The position numbers and the translations under genes are program-made. From IMG/VR virus record IMGVR_UViG_3300042691_009241, positions 1 to 20,309 of that record: 20,309 nt of DNA. The stretch is one strand, 5' to 3'. Positions 7,096-14,460 of the stretch are shown piece by piece (the first letter of the stretch is position 1; each line of letters starts with the position of its first letter). The notes beneath the pieces are model-generated. The model had not been told where the DNA came from, ran no database searches, and saw only the letters and a program-made list of their open reading frames with translations. This DNA is from a virus.

Positions 7096-7523
7096 TTTCC
7101 CACCGCAACAGGGAAAGAACGCTCAACTATCATCTCAATAAGTGATGAAATTTCAGAGTTTTCATTTATAAGTGTGTTTGCATCATTTGGTGAAATACCG
7201 GCCAATATTGAAAGTAGGGTTGATATGCCCCAAAGCGTCCTTAGATTCTCGCTTGTTTTTTTACCACCAAAAACAAAGTCGCCATTTTTTATTGATTCAA
7301 TAACCTGTGCGATCTGCTTGTCATATTCCTCTTTGTCGAGGAATTCTTTGTACTCACGAATCTTCTCAAGCGATTTCCGCTCAAATGCCCTTTCAAGCTC
7401 AGATTGCTTTTCAAGAGTAAGGAGTGAGATTTTGTACTTATTGCCTTTGGAGCATACCCATTCGATAGCTCCTCCAGACTGTCCAATGGAGTCGGAGAGG
7501 GTGTGGAGTCCCATTTCAATCAT
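7068..7523 (-). CDS. Tail assembly chaperone G
   Basis: The protein has 151 residues if started at ATG 7523, or 148 from ATG 7514 (MGLHTLSDSIGQ), which has the better-spaced AAAGG. It is mainly helical and charged in the middle (LEKQSELERAFERKSLEKIREYKEF) with a hydrophobic helix (TLWGISTLLSILAGISPNDANTL), like G-type chaperones that hold the tape measure in a soluble state during tail assembly. Order tail tube, this gene, -1 frame extension, tape measure matches the standard siphovirus arrangement. Near its 3' end, codons GTG GGA AAG contain the GGGAAAG heptamer that makes the GT fusion. Its ATG overlaps the preceding TGA (ATGA arrangement), indicating translational coupling to the tail-tube-like gene. 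Sequence similarity to a named family is weak, so the call rests on position and frameshift. Confidence 0.8.
   Translation of the reverse strand: MIEMGLHTLSDSIGQSGGAIEWVCSKGNKYKISLLTLEKQSELERAFERKSLEKIREYKEFLDKEEYDKQIAQVIESIKNGDFVFGGKKTSENLRTLWGISTLLSILAGISPNDANTLINENSEISSLIEMIVERSFPVAVGKAKGQEAKT
7095..7101 (-). other. Programmed -1 ribosomal frameshift site GGGAAAG
   Basis: In the G reading frame the bases fall as G-GGA-AAG, a perfect X-XXY-YYZ slippery heptamer and the same heptamer used by the phage lambda G/T gene pair. The -1 frame is open on both sides of the site, from upstream of it to the stop at 6787. The zero frame stops at 7070-7068, only 25 bases after the heptamer. Confidence 0.85.
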
Positions 7524-8035
7524 CCTTTCGGGTGTGGTGCGTAATCAACTTCCGTAGACAAGCAGGCAAACTCTATATCATACTCTAGCAAATTTCTGAC
7601 AGAGTTGTCATAGCTAGTGCTAACAACTACTGAATTTGTTACTTGGAATAAAGTTCGTTTCTGGCCAGCCTGATTGGTGTATTTGATTTCCAGCTTGCCT
7701 TTTTCGTTGATGATCGGCACTCTTGGACCGTCATTGATGCTTATGGAATTATCTAGGAATAGATAACCGTGAATCGTGATTTTGGTTTCACGCATACCGC
7801 CATTAAGCATCTGCATTGGGATGCCATAATTCTTCCACGCTGGAACGGCAGACAAATCGCCATTGACGATATCGCCTTCAATATTCGCATCACGGAGTGA
7901 CTTGATATTGGAGATATGAATAGACTCGTCCTCAATCTCAATGCCCCATTCGTCGGCAAAGAGAGTGAGGACGGTCCCCGGACGAGTCTCGGAAGTGAAG
8001 ACAACGCCAGAACCCTTACCTGAATAGAAGGGCAT
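7520..8035 (-). CDS. Tail tube-like protein 2
   Basis: The protein has 171 residues beginning MPFYSGKGSGVVF, parallel to the MAYYAGKTGFVTV start of the next gene upstream; both continue to an E-W-x-(I/M)-E-(I/L)-E segment and a glycine-containing 'G..G.(T/E)...' segment, so they look like diverged paralogs. Small beta-rich proteins with this beginning, placed before the chaperone and tape measure genes, are typical tail tube subunits. This copy is 30 residues longer and contains an extra central section (WKNYGIPMQMLNGGMRET). It could be the main tube protein, a minor tube or tube-initiator protein, or a decoration. ACGAGG about 9 bases before ATG 8035 is a good ribosome binding site. No cysteine cluster or membrane segment is seen. 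Confidence 0.65.
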   Translation of the reverse strand: MPFYSGKGSGVVFTSETRPGTVLTLFADEWGIEIEDESIHISNIKSLRDANIEGDIVNGDLSAVPAWKNYGIPMQMLNGGMRETKITIHGYLFLDNSISINDGPRVPIINEKGKLEIKYTNQAGQKRTLFQVTNSVVVSTSYDNSVRNLLEYDIEFACLSTEVDYAPHPKG

Positions 8036-8047
8036 GGCTTATCCTCG

Positions 8048-8473
8048 TTATCCTTGAGCGATAGTCTGGTTCTGAGCAGCTTGGATAACGCCAGTGTTAT
8101 CCATGTTTGTCAGGGTTCCAGTAAACTCAAATGTTGGCTTTTCACGCACATTATTTCCTACTGTAACACCAGTCAGGATCACATTGAGTGAAAATCCAAT
8201 AGTTCCAGTCTGCAATAGGCCAAGCTCAACAGGAACAACCGTTCCCGCTTGGAAAGTGGTCAGGACTCCAGCGTCAGCAATACTCTCATACGGGCCAGAA
8301 GCAGAGATAGTGCCACCCCTAATACCAGACATAATCGAGTTCATGCCATAGGATTCAAAGTTGGTAGCATCCACCTCTTCGACTTCAAGCTCCATGCTCC
8401 ACTCTTCGAGGGGAATGCGAACTGCTGGCGATCCAACAGTAACGAATCCAGTCTTACCAGCGTAATAAGCCAT
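8048..8473 (-). CDS. Major tail tube protein candidate (tail tube-like protein 1)
   Basis: The protein has 141 residues (MAYYAGKTGFVTVGSPAVRI), rich in Thr, Val and Gly and low in Cys, fitting a beta-sandwich tube subunit. The EEWSMELEVEEVDATNFES segment is recognisable, from memory, in tail tube proteins of other siphoviruses with the 'W.......vD.TN' pattern. GGGAGG about 9 bases upstream of ATG 8473 is the strongest ribosome binding site in this block, consistent with high expression as the major tube protein. It precedes a longer paralog-like gene (7520-8035) and the chaperone pair. Assignment of major versus minor tube between the two neighbours is an inference. Confidence 0.7.
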   Translation of the reverse strand: MAYYAGKTGFVTVGSPAVRIPLEEWSMELEVEEVDATNFESYGMNSIMSGIRGGTISASGPYESIADAGVLTTFQAGTVVPVELGLLQTGTIGFSLNVILTGVTVGNNVREKPTFEFTGTLTNMDNTGVIQAAQNQTIAQG

Positions 8474-8475
8474 GA

Positions 8476-8958
8476 TTACTGACCTCCCAAGAAGGCGATT
8501 TTATAAGTAGCACCAGCGGAACTAGAAAGAGTAAGCGTCTTGTCAGTTCCACTGACCGTCTGATGGGTAGGAGTCGTGAAAAGGAATCCCGCTCCAGCCG
8601 GAATCGAAATTGTCGGGCTTGTGCCACCAAGGAACCATTCAAGACCATTCGTTGCGCCGGGAGCGAATACAACCGTTCCAGTGGAGGAAGTGACGATGAC
8701 CGCAAAAATCCTAGTCAGATTAATTGCGGTTCCCAAGAAGTCTGTCAGGCCAGTAGTCAGATCGTAGGTGTATGATCCACCAGCAGAAAGAGTCCTCTGC
8801 TCTGCGAATACGATATTGGCTGGGGTTGCACCAGTAAGCGCAGGGGATACTGAGAGCGATACAGCATCAGCACCTTGGGCGACAGGATTGAATCCGGTCA
8901 GCGTCTTCTGCTGATCCCAAGCGACATTCATCAATGTCGATGCTGAGTTGAGTGCCAT
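8476..8958 (-). CDS. Beta-rich virion protein of unknown role
   Basis: The protein has 160 residues beginning MALNSASTLMNVAWDQQKTL, with no cysteine and few charged residues; Gly, Thr, Ser and Ala dominate. It reads as alternating beta strands (SYTYDLTTGLTDFLGTAINL, FAVIVTSSTGTVVFAPGAT, TISIPAGAGFLFTTP), like small jelly-roll or immunoglobulin-like phage proteins. From memory, the 'GATN...WFLGGTS....IPAG..FL' pattern occurs in unassigned phage proteins. It lies between the likely tail terminator and the tail-tube genes; its ATG overlaps the preceding TAA as TAATG and its stop is 2 bases before the next start. It could be a tail-tube decoration or a neck-associated protein. No specific function is claimed. 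Confidence 0.65.
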   Translation of the reverse strand: MALNSASTLMNVAWDQQKTLTGFNPVAQGADAVSLSVSPALTGATPANIVFAEQRTLSAGGSYTYDLTTGLTDFLGTAINLTRIFAVIVTSSTGTVVFAPGATNGLEWFLGGTSPTISIPAGAGFLFTTPTHQTVSGTDKTLTLSSSAGATYKIAFLGGQ

Positions 8959-9395
8959 TAGCTCACTCTCTCCTCAATGCTTTTATATCTGATAATCATT
9001 CCAGATATATCATAATTATTCGCATCACCAGATACAATATCAAAAGCTGGCGTTAATTCAATATTTGCATCAATAAATTCAGTTCCCGGCAGATTTGGCT
9101 GGAATAGCGCATTCCTAATGTCTTCACGGAGAGCTAGGAACGATTCGACATCTGCCTCGTAAATCCTATTCCCCGGCCTAATCAGCGTCACATGAATGTC
9201 ATAGGTGTATTCGGCTACTTTGTCGAAAGCCTCCATAGTCACCTTCTCCTTGCCGGGACTAAGGAAGATGACTGGAACAGGGTCTTCTTGGAGCAATACT
9301 GGCTTTTTCCTGATCTTTACTGGCGGAATCAGGGGAATGGCTTCAATGCGCTGCTTGGTATAAACAAGACCATTCCAGAAGTAGGAACTAGGCAT
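8958..9395 (-). CDS. Likely tail terminator (tail completion) protein
   Basis: The protein has 145 residues. After a Pro/Lys-rich N-terminal third it contains EYTYDIHVTLIRPGNRIYE, then a helix AD-V-ESFLALREDIRNAL, then beta segments TEFIDANIELTPAFD and a final ISGMIIRYKSIEE. A strand, the 'V.li..gN...' turn, a helix with R..IR.AL, and terminal strands is the order in tail terminator proteins that cap the tube and join it to the head (lambda gpU-like). Position between the likely stopper and the tail-tube genes agrees. Both ends overlap neighbours as TAATG. The extra 30-40 N-terminal residues are unusual. The assignment rests on pattern and position, not on a conserved active site. Confidence 0.55.
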   Translation of the reverse strand: MPSSYFWNGLVYTKQRIEAIPLIPPVKIRKKPVLLQEDPVPVIFLSPGKEKVTMEAFDKVAEYTYDIHVTLIRPGNRIYEADVESFLALREDIRNALFQPNLPGTEFIDANIELTPAFDIVSGDANNYDISGMIIRYKSIEERVS

Positions 9396-9805
9396 TAGTT
9401 TACCCCTTCCCCAGCTTGAGAAGTGGCCTTGACGCTCCAGCGAGTGCGGAGAACTCCGTCATCAATCAAGTCCACATTATATTTCTTGCCGTTTTTATCG
9501 GTAATTATCGCATTGATTCTGGGAATGAAGGATACCGCTCCACCGACATCAATATTGGTTTCATCGTCATCAGCGACAATATCGTTGTCCAATCCATCCT
9601 GAAGATAAGCGGATTGGATCGAATTCTTCCAGATAAGGAACTCAATCGCTGCTGCGTAATATGTCGATCCAGAAGCGGAATCTGTGGCCAATACCGCTGG
9701 CCTTCTGGTCACATCCGCAATGGTTAGTGCCGATTCACCTTGGTTCTGGAAGGTGATCGTTTCCTTATTATCGAAGATTACATAATCGTCAGCTATGTTT
9801 AGCAT
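9395..9805 (-). CDS. Likely head-closure (stopper) or head-tail connector protein
   Basis: The protein has 136 residues with an acidic, beta-rich sequence (MLNIADDYVIFDNKETITFQ). Its C-terminal part, INAIITDKNGKKYNVDLIDDGVLRTRWSVKATS, follows the 'I.D.dG..w.V......g....w.v...r' pattern typical of small head-closure proteins. It lies between the gp10-like protein and the likely tail terminator, where stoppers are usually found. TAATG overlaps at both ends point to coupled translation. It has no cysteine or membrane segment. Alternative: another neck protein of unknown type. Confidence 0.5.
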   Translation of the reverse strand: MLNIADDYVIFDNKETITFQNQGESALTIADVTRRPAVLATDSASGSTYYAAAIEFLIWKNSIQSAYLQDGLDNDIVADDDETNIDVGGAVSFIPRINAIITDKNGKKYNVDLIDDGVLRTRWSVKATSQAGEGVN

Positions 9806-10413
9806 TACACATAGCCCTCGGTGTCATAGCTCCATTGAAGCAGATATCCACTCTGCGTCTTGATTGGACTCAATGCCATTGCCGTGTCAGGAATACTCTT
9901 CCTTCCCTTATCAGCAAGATACTGGGAATAATCTGCCGGATTTCCGGTAGGACCATTGATGTCCTTGTAGCCAACTTTGGCTTTAACTCCAGATGAATCA
10001 ATTTTATATTTAATGCTCTTAGCCAGACTTGTTGTTCTGTATCTGGGATATTGTCCCGGCCTTGATCCCGGTGGACCTTTCAGCCTTAACAATTCTTGCT
10101 GGTGCGAAGATACAAAATACTTAACAGTCTGCTTCAGTTCTTTTTCTAATGTAGCACTATCCACTGGAGAAGTCTGTACAACCTGCTGAGACGATGTGGT
10201 TGTTGTCACATCTTCTGGAATGTCAGCTGGATTGTATGGTCTTCCACTAAGGAAGTTGACTACGGCGTTAAAATATCTAACCGCTGACCAGACTATTTCT
10301 CTGGCCAGATCGGTTATTTTTGTTCTGTTAGTGTTGGTTACATTCTGCGTGACAACAGTATCAACCGTTGGCGTACCATCGTACTCTATTACCAGTACAG
10401 AGTGGAATGCCAT
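9805..10413 (-). CDS. HK97 gp10-like head-tail joining protein
   Basis: The protein has 202 residues. Residues 32-58 and 87-112 are helical. Then follows GPPGSRPGQYPRYRTTSLAK with SIKYKIDSSGVKAKVGYKD, and a YSQYLADKGRKS segment. The 'G.P..yP..rTG.L..SI.......G....VG.......YA..le.G..r' order is the hallmark of the HK97 gp10-like neck or tail-completion family. The N-terminal 30 residues are Thr/Val-rich and longer than usual. The stop overlaps the next ATG as TAATG, and the start lies 6 bases after the 105-residue gene. Acts at the capsid-tail interface by family; its precise partner is not visible. Confidence 0.7.
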   Translation of the reverse strand: MAFHSVLVIEYDGTPTVDTVVTQNVTNTNRTKITDLAREIVWSAVRYFNAVVNFLSGRPYNPADIPEDVTTTTSSQQVVQTSPVDSATLEKELKQTVKYFVSSHQQELLRLKGPPGSRPGQYPRYRTTSLAKSIKYKIDSSGVKAKVGYKDINGPTGNPADYSQYLADKGRKSIPDTAMALSPIKTQSGYLLQWSYDTEGYV

Positions 10414-10419
10414 GCTTCA

Positions 10420-10737
10420 TCAGTCCGTCACGATATAGGCGAGGTGACCACCCACTGCGATTGCAGCGGAAAGATTCATGTTGAGTGCTTCACCCTGCTC
10501 AGTTTGGAATTGGCCGATAAGCCCAGCAGGAGTAGCCTGTCCAGCAGCAGGAGCAGCACCGCCATTCGTAGCCAGTGCCATAGGACCGCTAATAGCGTTG
10601 GCAGCCGATCTCCAAGTAACGGTCACATCACCAGCAGCAATCATCACATAGGACAGGACTCTGATTCGTTTGCCGGTTACGGCAGCAACGATGGTATTTG
10701 AGCCGGATGCCGAAGCATTGATTACTGCGTATTTCAT
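10420..10737 (-). CDS. Small beta-sandwich virion protein
   Basis: The protein has 105 residues (MKYAVINASASGSNTIVAAVTGKRIRVLSY...), with no cysteine. The 'asaSGdnt.vaAv.GKrIRV.......aG.v.v...sa......g...la.nGg....', then 'p.G....t..GeaLn.nLSaA..v.G.l.Yi' pattern is one I recognise as a widespread small phage protein of unknown fixed role, often near head or fibre genes. It looks like a single beta-sandwich that could be a capsid or neck decoration. Its ATG at 10737 overlaps the preceding TGA (ATGA), so it is probably translated by coupling. Function is not assigned. Confidence 0.6.
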   Translation of the reverse strand: MKYAVINASASGSNTIVAAVTGKRIRVLSYVMIAAGDVTVTWRSAANAISGPMALATNGGAAPAAGQATPAGLIGQFQTEQGEALNMNLSAAIAVGGHLAYIVTD

Positions 10738-10952
10738 CTTGATTTAACCCTCGTCATCCTCTGGAACGGTCCACCAAGGAGCTGCTGGGTCTTTAGCAGA
10801 GATTGCAACTTAGTGGTCAGCGTATCGAGATAATCGGCCCAATTTACCGTCTGGCCATCCACCGTATAGTTCGGTTTTGGATTGGCCGTAATCTCCTTGA
10901 TCGTCTGCGAGATGTTAGCGATTGCCTGAGCAATATCAGTTTCCGCTGACAT
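10734..10952 (-). CDS. Small helical protein of the head-tail region
   Basis: The protein has 72 residues, helical, with no cysteine (MSAETDIAQAIANISQTIKE...TTKLQSLLKTQQLLGGPFQRMTRVKSR). The YTVDGQTVNWADYLDTLTTKLQ segment and the terminal 'GGPF...R' motif match, from memory, short phage proteins of unknown function found among head-tail genes. It overlaps the 64-residue gene by 17 bases in another frame and ends in an ATGA overlap with the next gene, so it sits inside a coupled run. Small size lowers certainty, but the dense packing supports a real gene. Confidence 0.6.
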   Translation of the reverse strand: MSAETDIAQAIANISQTIKEITANPKPNYTVDGQTVNWADYLDTLTTKLQSLLKTQQLLGGPFQRMTRVKSR

Positions 10953-11130
10953 CTTTGAACTCCACAGCTACCGGCTGGCGAGATTCATGCAATTGGTAGC
11001 GAAGTCGATACTCGTTCTTCGCCTGCTCTTTGCCATAAGCCTTGATGAAGGCTCTGGGAAGCTCCCCGAAGGAAACCTCCCAGACCTTCATTGTTGGCAT
11101 TACAGTCTTCTCAGATGTGGTGGGTTTCAT
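10936..11130 (-). CDS. Small protein downstream of the major capsid gene
   Basis: The protein has 64 residues (MKPTTSEKTVMPTMKVWEVSFGELPRAFIKAYGKE...). GAGG lies 4 bases before ATG 11130; internal ATGs at residues 11 and 14 are alternatives. It is charged and probably folds as a helix-strand unit. No family is recognised. It starts 15 bases after the capsid gene and overlaps the next gene by 17 bases, so it belongs to the same transcript. A role in the head-tail joint is plausible from position only. Confidence 0.55.
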   Translation of the reverse strand: MKPTTSEKTVMPTMKVWEVSFGELPRAFIKAYGKEQAKNEYRLRYQLHESRQPVAVEFKDVSGN

Positions 11131-11145
11131 CTGCCTCAGACCTTA

Positions 11146-12486
11146 TTAGGCGTTGTTGTTCTTGACGCTGTGCCAAGGACTCCAGACGCTGGGGATACCA
11201 CGCTCGTTGGCGAAGTAGGTTGCAACGATGCCCCTGTCGAGCATCTCGTACTGGTTAGGGCTGGCCTGAGTGACGGTCAGCGGGTAGTTCTGCATATAGC
11301 GGAACGACTTGCCAGCTTCCATCATGAACCACAGACCATCAGTGTTGGTCTGATTCAGGTTCAGACCATCCGCTGCCAAGCAACGCTGCTCGATCAACGG
11401 GCTGGACAGAACTTGGAACTGTCCAGAGTAGGGGTTGCCGGGAGTACTGCTAACATTCAGGACATCAGCGTTGGCCTGAGTCGAACCGGGAGTGGTGCGA
11501 CGATCAGTGCTGCTTGCACCCAGAATCAGGTTAGCGGTAGCCAACTTCGCCGGGTTCACCAGAATGGTGTTGGGCGAAATCAAGAGACGCTTGCCGGTAT
11601 GGGGGTCTTCCATACGGGAGAAGAGCAGCATGGTTGACTGGATTGAGGTCCAGTCGATCAGCTGGTTGGTGTGGGCGTTGAGGTAACCCAAGGTCCGGCT
11701 CGTCACATAGGTGTTGTAGCTCGACCCGTTGTACTTGAAGGTGTTGTTCACCCCAAGCAGCGTGTCGATGACTTCCAACTCCTTGCGATAAGCAAGCTCA
11801 GTACCAACCGAATTCGCCTGCTGGAGGATTGCTCCGGTCAGGTCGAAGAAGACCGTTTCCTTGAGAACATCAATCGCCAGAGCGTTCTCACGGGTTTCGG
11901 GAGTCTCGATCCAACGCTCACCGAACTGAGCCCTTGGATGAGTTTCGCCGGGAGCCCGCTTGCGACCCCGATCACCGATGTTCTGAAGACCGATAACCTT
12001 CTGACCGTTCAGCTTGGTAGCTTCGACGGGCATCAGCTTATCAGCGATCAGCGCAGGGTTCTGGAAGGCTTCCAGAATCTTCACTTCCACCAGACCACCA
12101 ACGATGGCGGTGAAGGTGTTGATGTTCAAGAAAGCGGAAGGATCGAGACCGAAGCCAGTAGCTTCGACCAAGGCCCTCTGCTCGTTGGGGAAACCGCCTT
12201 CAACCAGAGATCGGGCAACCGTGTACTGATTCAGACTGCCGGACTCGGGATTGAAAACATTGCGCCAGCTGGGTCCGACGATGGACTCGGCCAGCTCTTG
12301 CAGGCTAAACTGCTCAGGACGAACGCTGCGATCCTTCAGGATGCGGTTGCCAGCGAAGTCCCGATTGTCGTTGCCTTCCTTGTCGCACAGACCAAGACCT
12401 TGGCGCATCTCGGTCAGGAATCGCCAACGCCCGTTAGTCTCCTTGCTGCGAGACTCGTACAGGCTCCTCAACTTAATCGTGTTCAT
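11146..12486 (-). CDS. Major capsid protein, HK97 fold
   Basis: The protein has 446 residues. The N-terminal arm (about 1-70) is charged, with PEQFSLQELAESIVGPSW; then follow an extended region and core (GLVEVKILEAFQNPALIADKLM, RGRKRAPGETHPRAQFGERW), a mid-domain strand set (HTGKRLLISPNTILVNPAKLATAN), and a C-terminal IVATYFANERGIPSVWSPWHSV, which fits the final strand-turn of HK97-fold shells. It follows the protease-scaffold and decoration-like genes, the standard order. No separate processing site is obvious. Its G+C and third-position G/C are visibly higher than those of the tape measure and HNH genes, consistent with selection for high expression. GGGAG lies about 11 bases before the ATG at 12486. 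Confidence 0.85.
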   Translation of the reverse strand: MNTIKLRSLYESRSKETNGRWRFLTEMRQGLGLCDKEGNDNRDFAGNRILKDRSVRPEQFSLQELAESIVGPSWRNVFNPESGSLNQYTVARSLVEGGFPNEQRALVEATGFGLDPSAFLNINTFTAIVGGLVEVKILEAFQNPALIADKLMPVEATKLNGQKVIGLQNIGDRGRKRAPGETHPRAQFGERWIETPETRENALAIDVLKETVFFDLTGAILQQANSVGTELAYRKELEVIDTLLGVNNTFKYNGSSYNTYVTSRTLGYLNAHTNQLIDWTSIQSTMLLFSRMEDPHTGKRLLISPNTILVNPAKLATANLILGASSTDRRTTPGSTQANADVLNVSSTPGNPYSGQFQVLSSPLIEQRCLAADGLNLNQTNTDGLWFMMEAGKSFRYMQNYPLTVTQASPNQYEMLDRGIVATYFANERGIPSVWSPWHSVKNNNA

Positions 12487-12513
12487 TGTTCTTATTCTCC
12501 CTGTTACTCGTTA

Positions 12514-13053
12514 TTAGACGGAAGTGGTGTTGTTGTAGTCAGCGAAGTTGAAGGGCGACCACCGCCCAATCAAGCGAACACGCACCGAAGTGGTGTTGGA
12601 AGCATAACGCTCCACAACATAACCAATCGCTTCGCCAGAATCAGTGGTCTTCACCAGAGTCTGGTTAGCCACATTGCCAGCACCAGCAGCAGCGGTCACC
12701 GAAGCGGCGACCAAGTCACCGGGCTCGAAAGTGGCAGCAGCGCAAGTGGCCTCGTAAAGAGCGTCGGGAGCGAAGGTGATAGCCTCGCCATTGAACGCAG
12801 GGTAGCCACCGGAAGGATCAGCTGCCAATTTGCCTTGGAGGGCAACGCCAGCGAATACCGCACGGATGGCGGCTTGGTCGGTGTTAACCGTTCCAGTCGC
12901 CACATACTGGTCAAAAGGCTTCAGCACCTTGTTGGTCGTATCCCAGAACAACAAGTCGCCAACGCTGATGGCGGTGGAAGCTGCGCTGGGCAGGTCCATC
13001 ACCGTGTCAGAAGCTGGCTTATAAAGCCGAAAACCACCAAATACCGTTCCCAT
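12514..13053 (-). CDS. Likely capsid decoration or stabilisation protein
   Basis: The protein has 179 residues beginning MGTVFGGFRLYKPASDTVMD. The text 'GGFRL.KPA......l......v.vGDLl.wd....v..p......' with small beta strands (VATGTVNTDQAAIRAVFAGV, GEAIGYVVERYASNTTSVRV) resembles head decoration or stabilisation proteins encoded just before or after the major capsid gene. It is rich in Ala, Thr and Val, and has a single cysteine. Codon use is G/C-rich at third positions like the capsid gene next to it, consistent with high expression. AAAGGGG lies about 10 bases upstream of ATG 13053. An alternative is a second minor capsid protein; the call is by position and composition. Confidence 0.6.
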   Translation of the reverse strand: MGTVFGGFRLYKPASDTVMDLPSAASTAISVGDLLFWDTTNKVLKPFDQYVATGTVNTDQAAIRAVFAGVALQGKLAADPSGGYPAFNGEAITFAPDALYEATCAAATFEPGDLVAASVTAAAGAGNVANQTLVKTTDSGEAIGYVVERYASNTTSVRVRLIGRWSPFNFADYNNTTSV

Positions 13054-13070
13054 TGCTCATACCCCTTTCT

Positions 13071-14435
13071 TTAGTTTTGCAACCAACGGAACAAGGACTC
13101 ACCTTCAGGAATGCTAGACCCCTTGCTCTCTTGAAGCGGGGCACTCGCTGGTGGGCACTTAGGCTTCGCTGCTGCATAAGAAGCAGCGATCCTCTTGATC
13201 TGACGCTCCATAGCAGACTCTCCAAGTGAGGACAAATCCTCAACCAGAGACTCTTCAAACTTAACGCCAGATGCTTCGCAGAGATCACGAATCTTATCCT
13301 TGGCCTTGAGATAGGCCAATTCCGCCTTCGGGTCTTTCGACTCCTTAACAGGCTTCATGCGCTCTTTGCCGTCTTCTTCATCGGAATCCATCTCGTCTTC
13401 GGATTCCATCTTGTGCTTTGCTCCACACTTCTCGCAGGTGGTCATCTTCTCTTCGTCCATATCCGTTTCATCAGCCTTCTTATAAGGCTCCTTGTCCATT
13501 CCCTCTTCGGTATCATCCGAAGAATCCTTCTCGTCCTTCTCTTTAGGCTTATCTTCAATACGGGCCATAGCTTCTTCGGTTTCCTTGACCGCTTCAGTGG
13601 CATCCATTTCAATATCTCCTAGTTCTTCTGCAAGGAAATCAATAAGTTCATCGGCCTTCTGGTCATCGGCCAAATCATCTCTGGTGAGAATTTGCATGAC
13701 CTTGTAATGAAGGTCTTTCTTCATTTTTTCGCTATCATCAACCTTCGGCTCAACTGGCTGATCGTTTTCATCAGCTTCCTTGATGCTCCCGGTCGGCTTA
13801 TTGGCACTCTGACTCTTACTCTTCACGAAATTCCTCCGTGCTTGAGGAGGTCGTTTTTTGCTCTTTCGATAAACTCCTGAGTACGCTGCTTCTTCTGTTT
13901 CTTGCTCTGTTGCCTGTTTCGATTCCGCAAGCGACTGCGTTGTTGCCGGGTCTGCAACCAAATCGACATGGCGTACCTCAGTGATCTTATTCACTTCAAA
14001 GATACCACGCTTATCGACAACGCCCTCGCCTTGAGCATTATGAGACATTCCAAAGACATCAGGCATCCGCTCGGCAGCTTCGCAAACCTGCTCTGCGATT
14101 GGATGACTCTTCAGGTAGACCAAGTCGCCAAAAAGCCCCTCGCCTTCAACGAAGCGGACATTGACGAACTTTCCAAAGCGGTCGTAGCTGGAACGCTGCT
14201 GAGTCGGTCCTTTTTCAGGATGATCGACATTGACCTTGATCCCCTCATACAGGGGAATGGCAGCTTTCAATGCACCAGAAGTGTATCGCCGTCCATTCTG
14301 GGAATTGAAACCGATGATCTTAACATTGCGAATAACGCCAGCTTCCCTATCCACCATCAATTGGGTTTTGCCCACTTGCTGTGGCTGGAAAGTGGTGATG
14401 CTGAGGTCTTCGGTTAAAATTTCTAGTGTCGGCAT
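13071..14435 (-). CDS. Prohead protease fused to an acidic scaffold domain
   Basis: Starting at ATG 14435 the protein has 454 residues; ATG 14444 and TTG 14471 are alternative starts and none has a clear ribosome binding site. The N-terminal domain (about 28-175) has the protease pattern GFNSQNGRRY...KVNVDHP (His72)...FGMSHNAQG (Ser131)...VDLVADPATT, giving the expected His and Ser of phage serine prohead proteases. Residues about 185-454 are highly charged and helical, as in scaffold domains, with an Asp/Glu-rich stretch around 298-360 and a CEKCGAKH motif near 334-341. The fusion of protease and scaffold in one chain is known in several phages. It precedes the decoration and capsid genes. 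Cleavage of the scaffold after assembly is inferred from the family. Confidence 0.8.
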   Translation of the reverse strand: MPTLEILTEDLSITTFQPQQVGKTQLMVDREAGVIRNVKIIGFNSQNGRRYTSGALKAAIPLYEGIKVNVDHPEKGPTQQRSSYDRFGKFVNVRFVEGEGLFGDLVYLKSHPIAEQVCEAAERMPDVFGMSHNAQGEGVVDKRGIFEVNKITEVRHVDLVADPATTQSLAESKQATEQETEEAAYSGVYRKSKKRPPQARRNFVKSKSQSANKPTGSIKEADENDQPVEPKVDDSEKMKKDLHYKVMQILTRDDLADDQKADELIDFLAEELGDIEMDATEAVKETEEAMARIEDKPKEKDEKDSSDDTEEGMDKEPYKKADETDMDEEKMTTCEKCGAKHKMESEDEMDSDEEDGKERMKPVKESKDPKAELAYLKAKDKIRDLCEASGVKFEESLVEDLSSLGESAMERQIKRIAASYAAAKPKCPPASAPLQESKGSSIPEGESLFRWLQN

Positions 14436-14448
14436 GATAGACATCTTG

Positions 14449-14460
14449 ATATCAATATAT
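14449..14460 (-). repeat. 12-base element ATATATTGATAT, copy 2
   Basis: This is identical to the copy at 616-627. It lies in the short gap before the protease-scaffold gene, 5 bases after a perfect TTGACA (14471-14466), and overlaps a TGATATCA palindrome. No good -10 hexamer is found at 16-18 bases from TTGACA (CAAGAT is the best), so a complete promoter is not shown; an operator or regulatory element remains possible. Confidence 0.3.

Noticed and set aside
10987-11637. A 216-codon plus-strand open frame opposite the capsid 3' end
   Set aside because: Same explanation as other shadows: it overlaps several minus-strand genes, shows no motif, and would be the only plus-strand gene.
11671-13074. 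A 467-codon open frame on the plus strand opposite the capsid and decoration genes
   Set aside because: It is antisense to two well-supported genes with strong G/C third-position bias, which tends to leave the opposite strand open. The product has no recognisable domain and crosses the gap between them.
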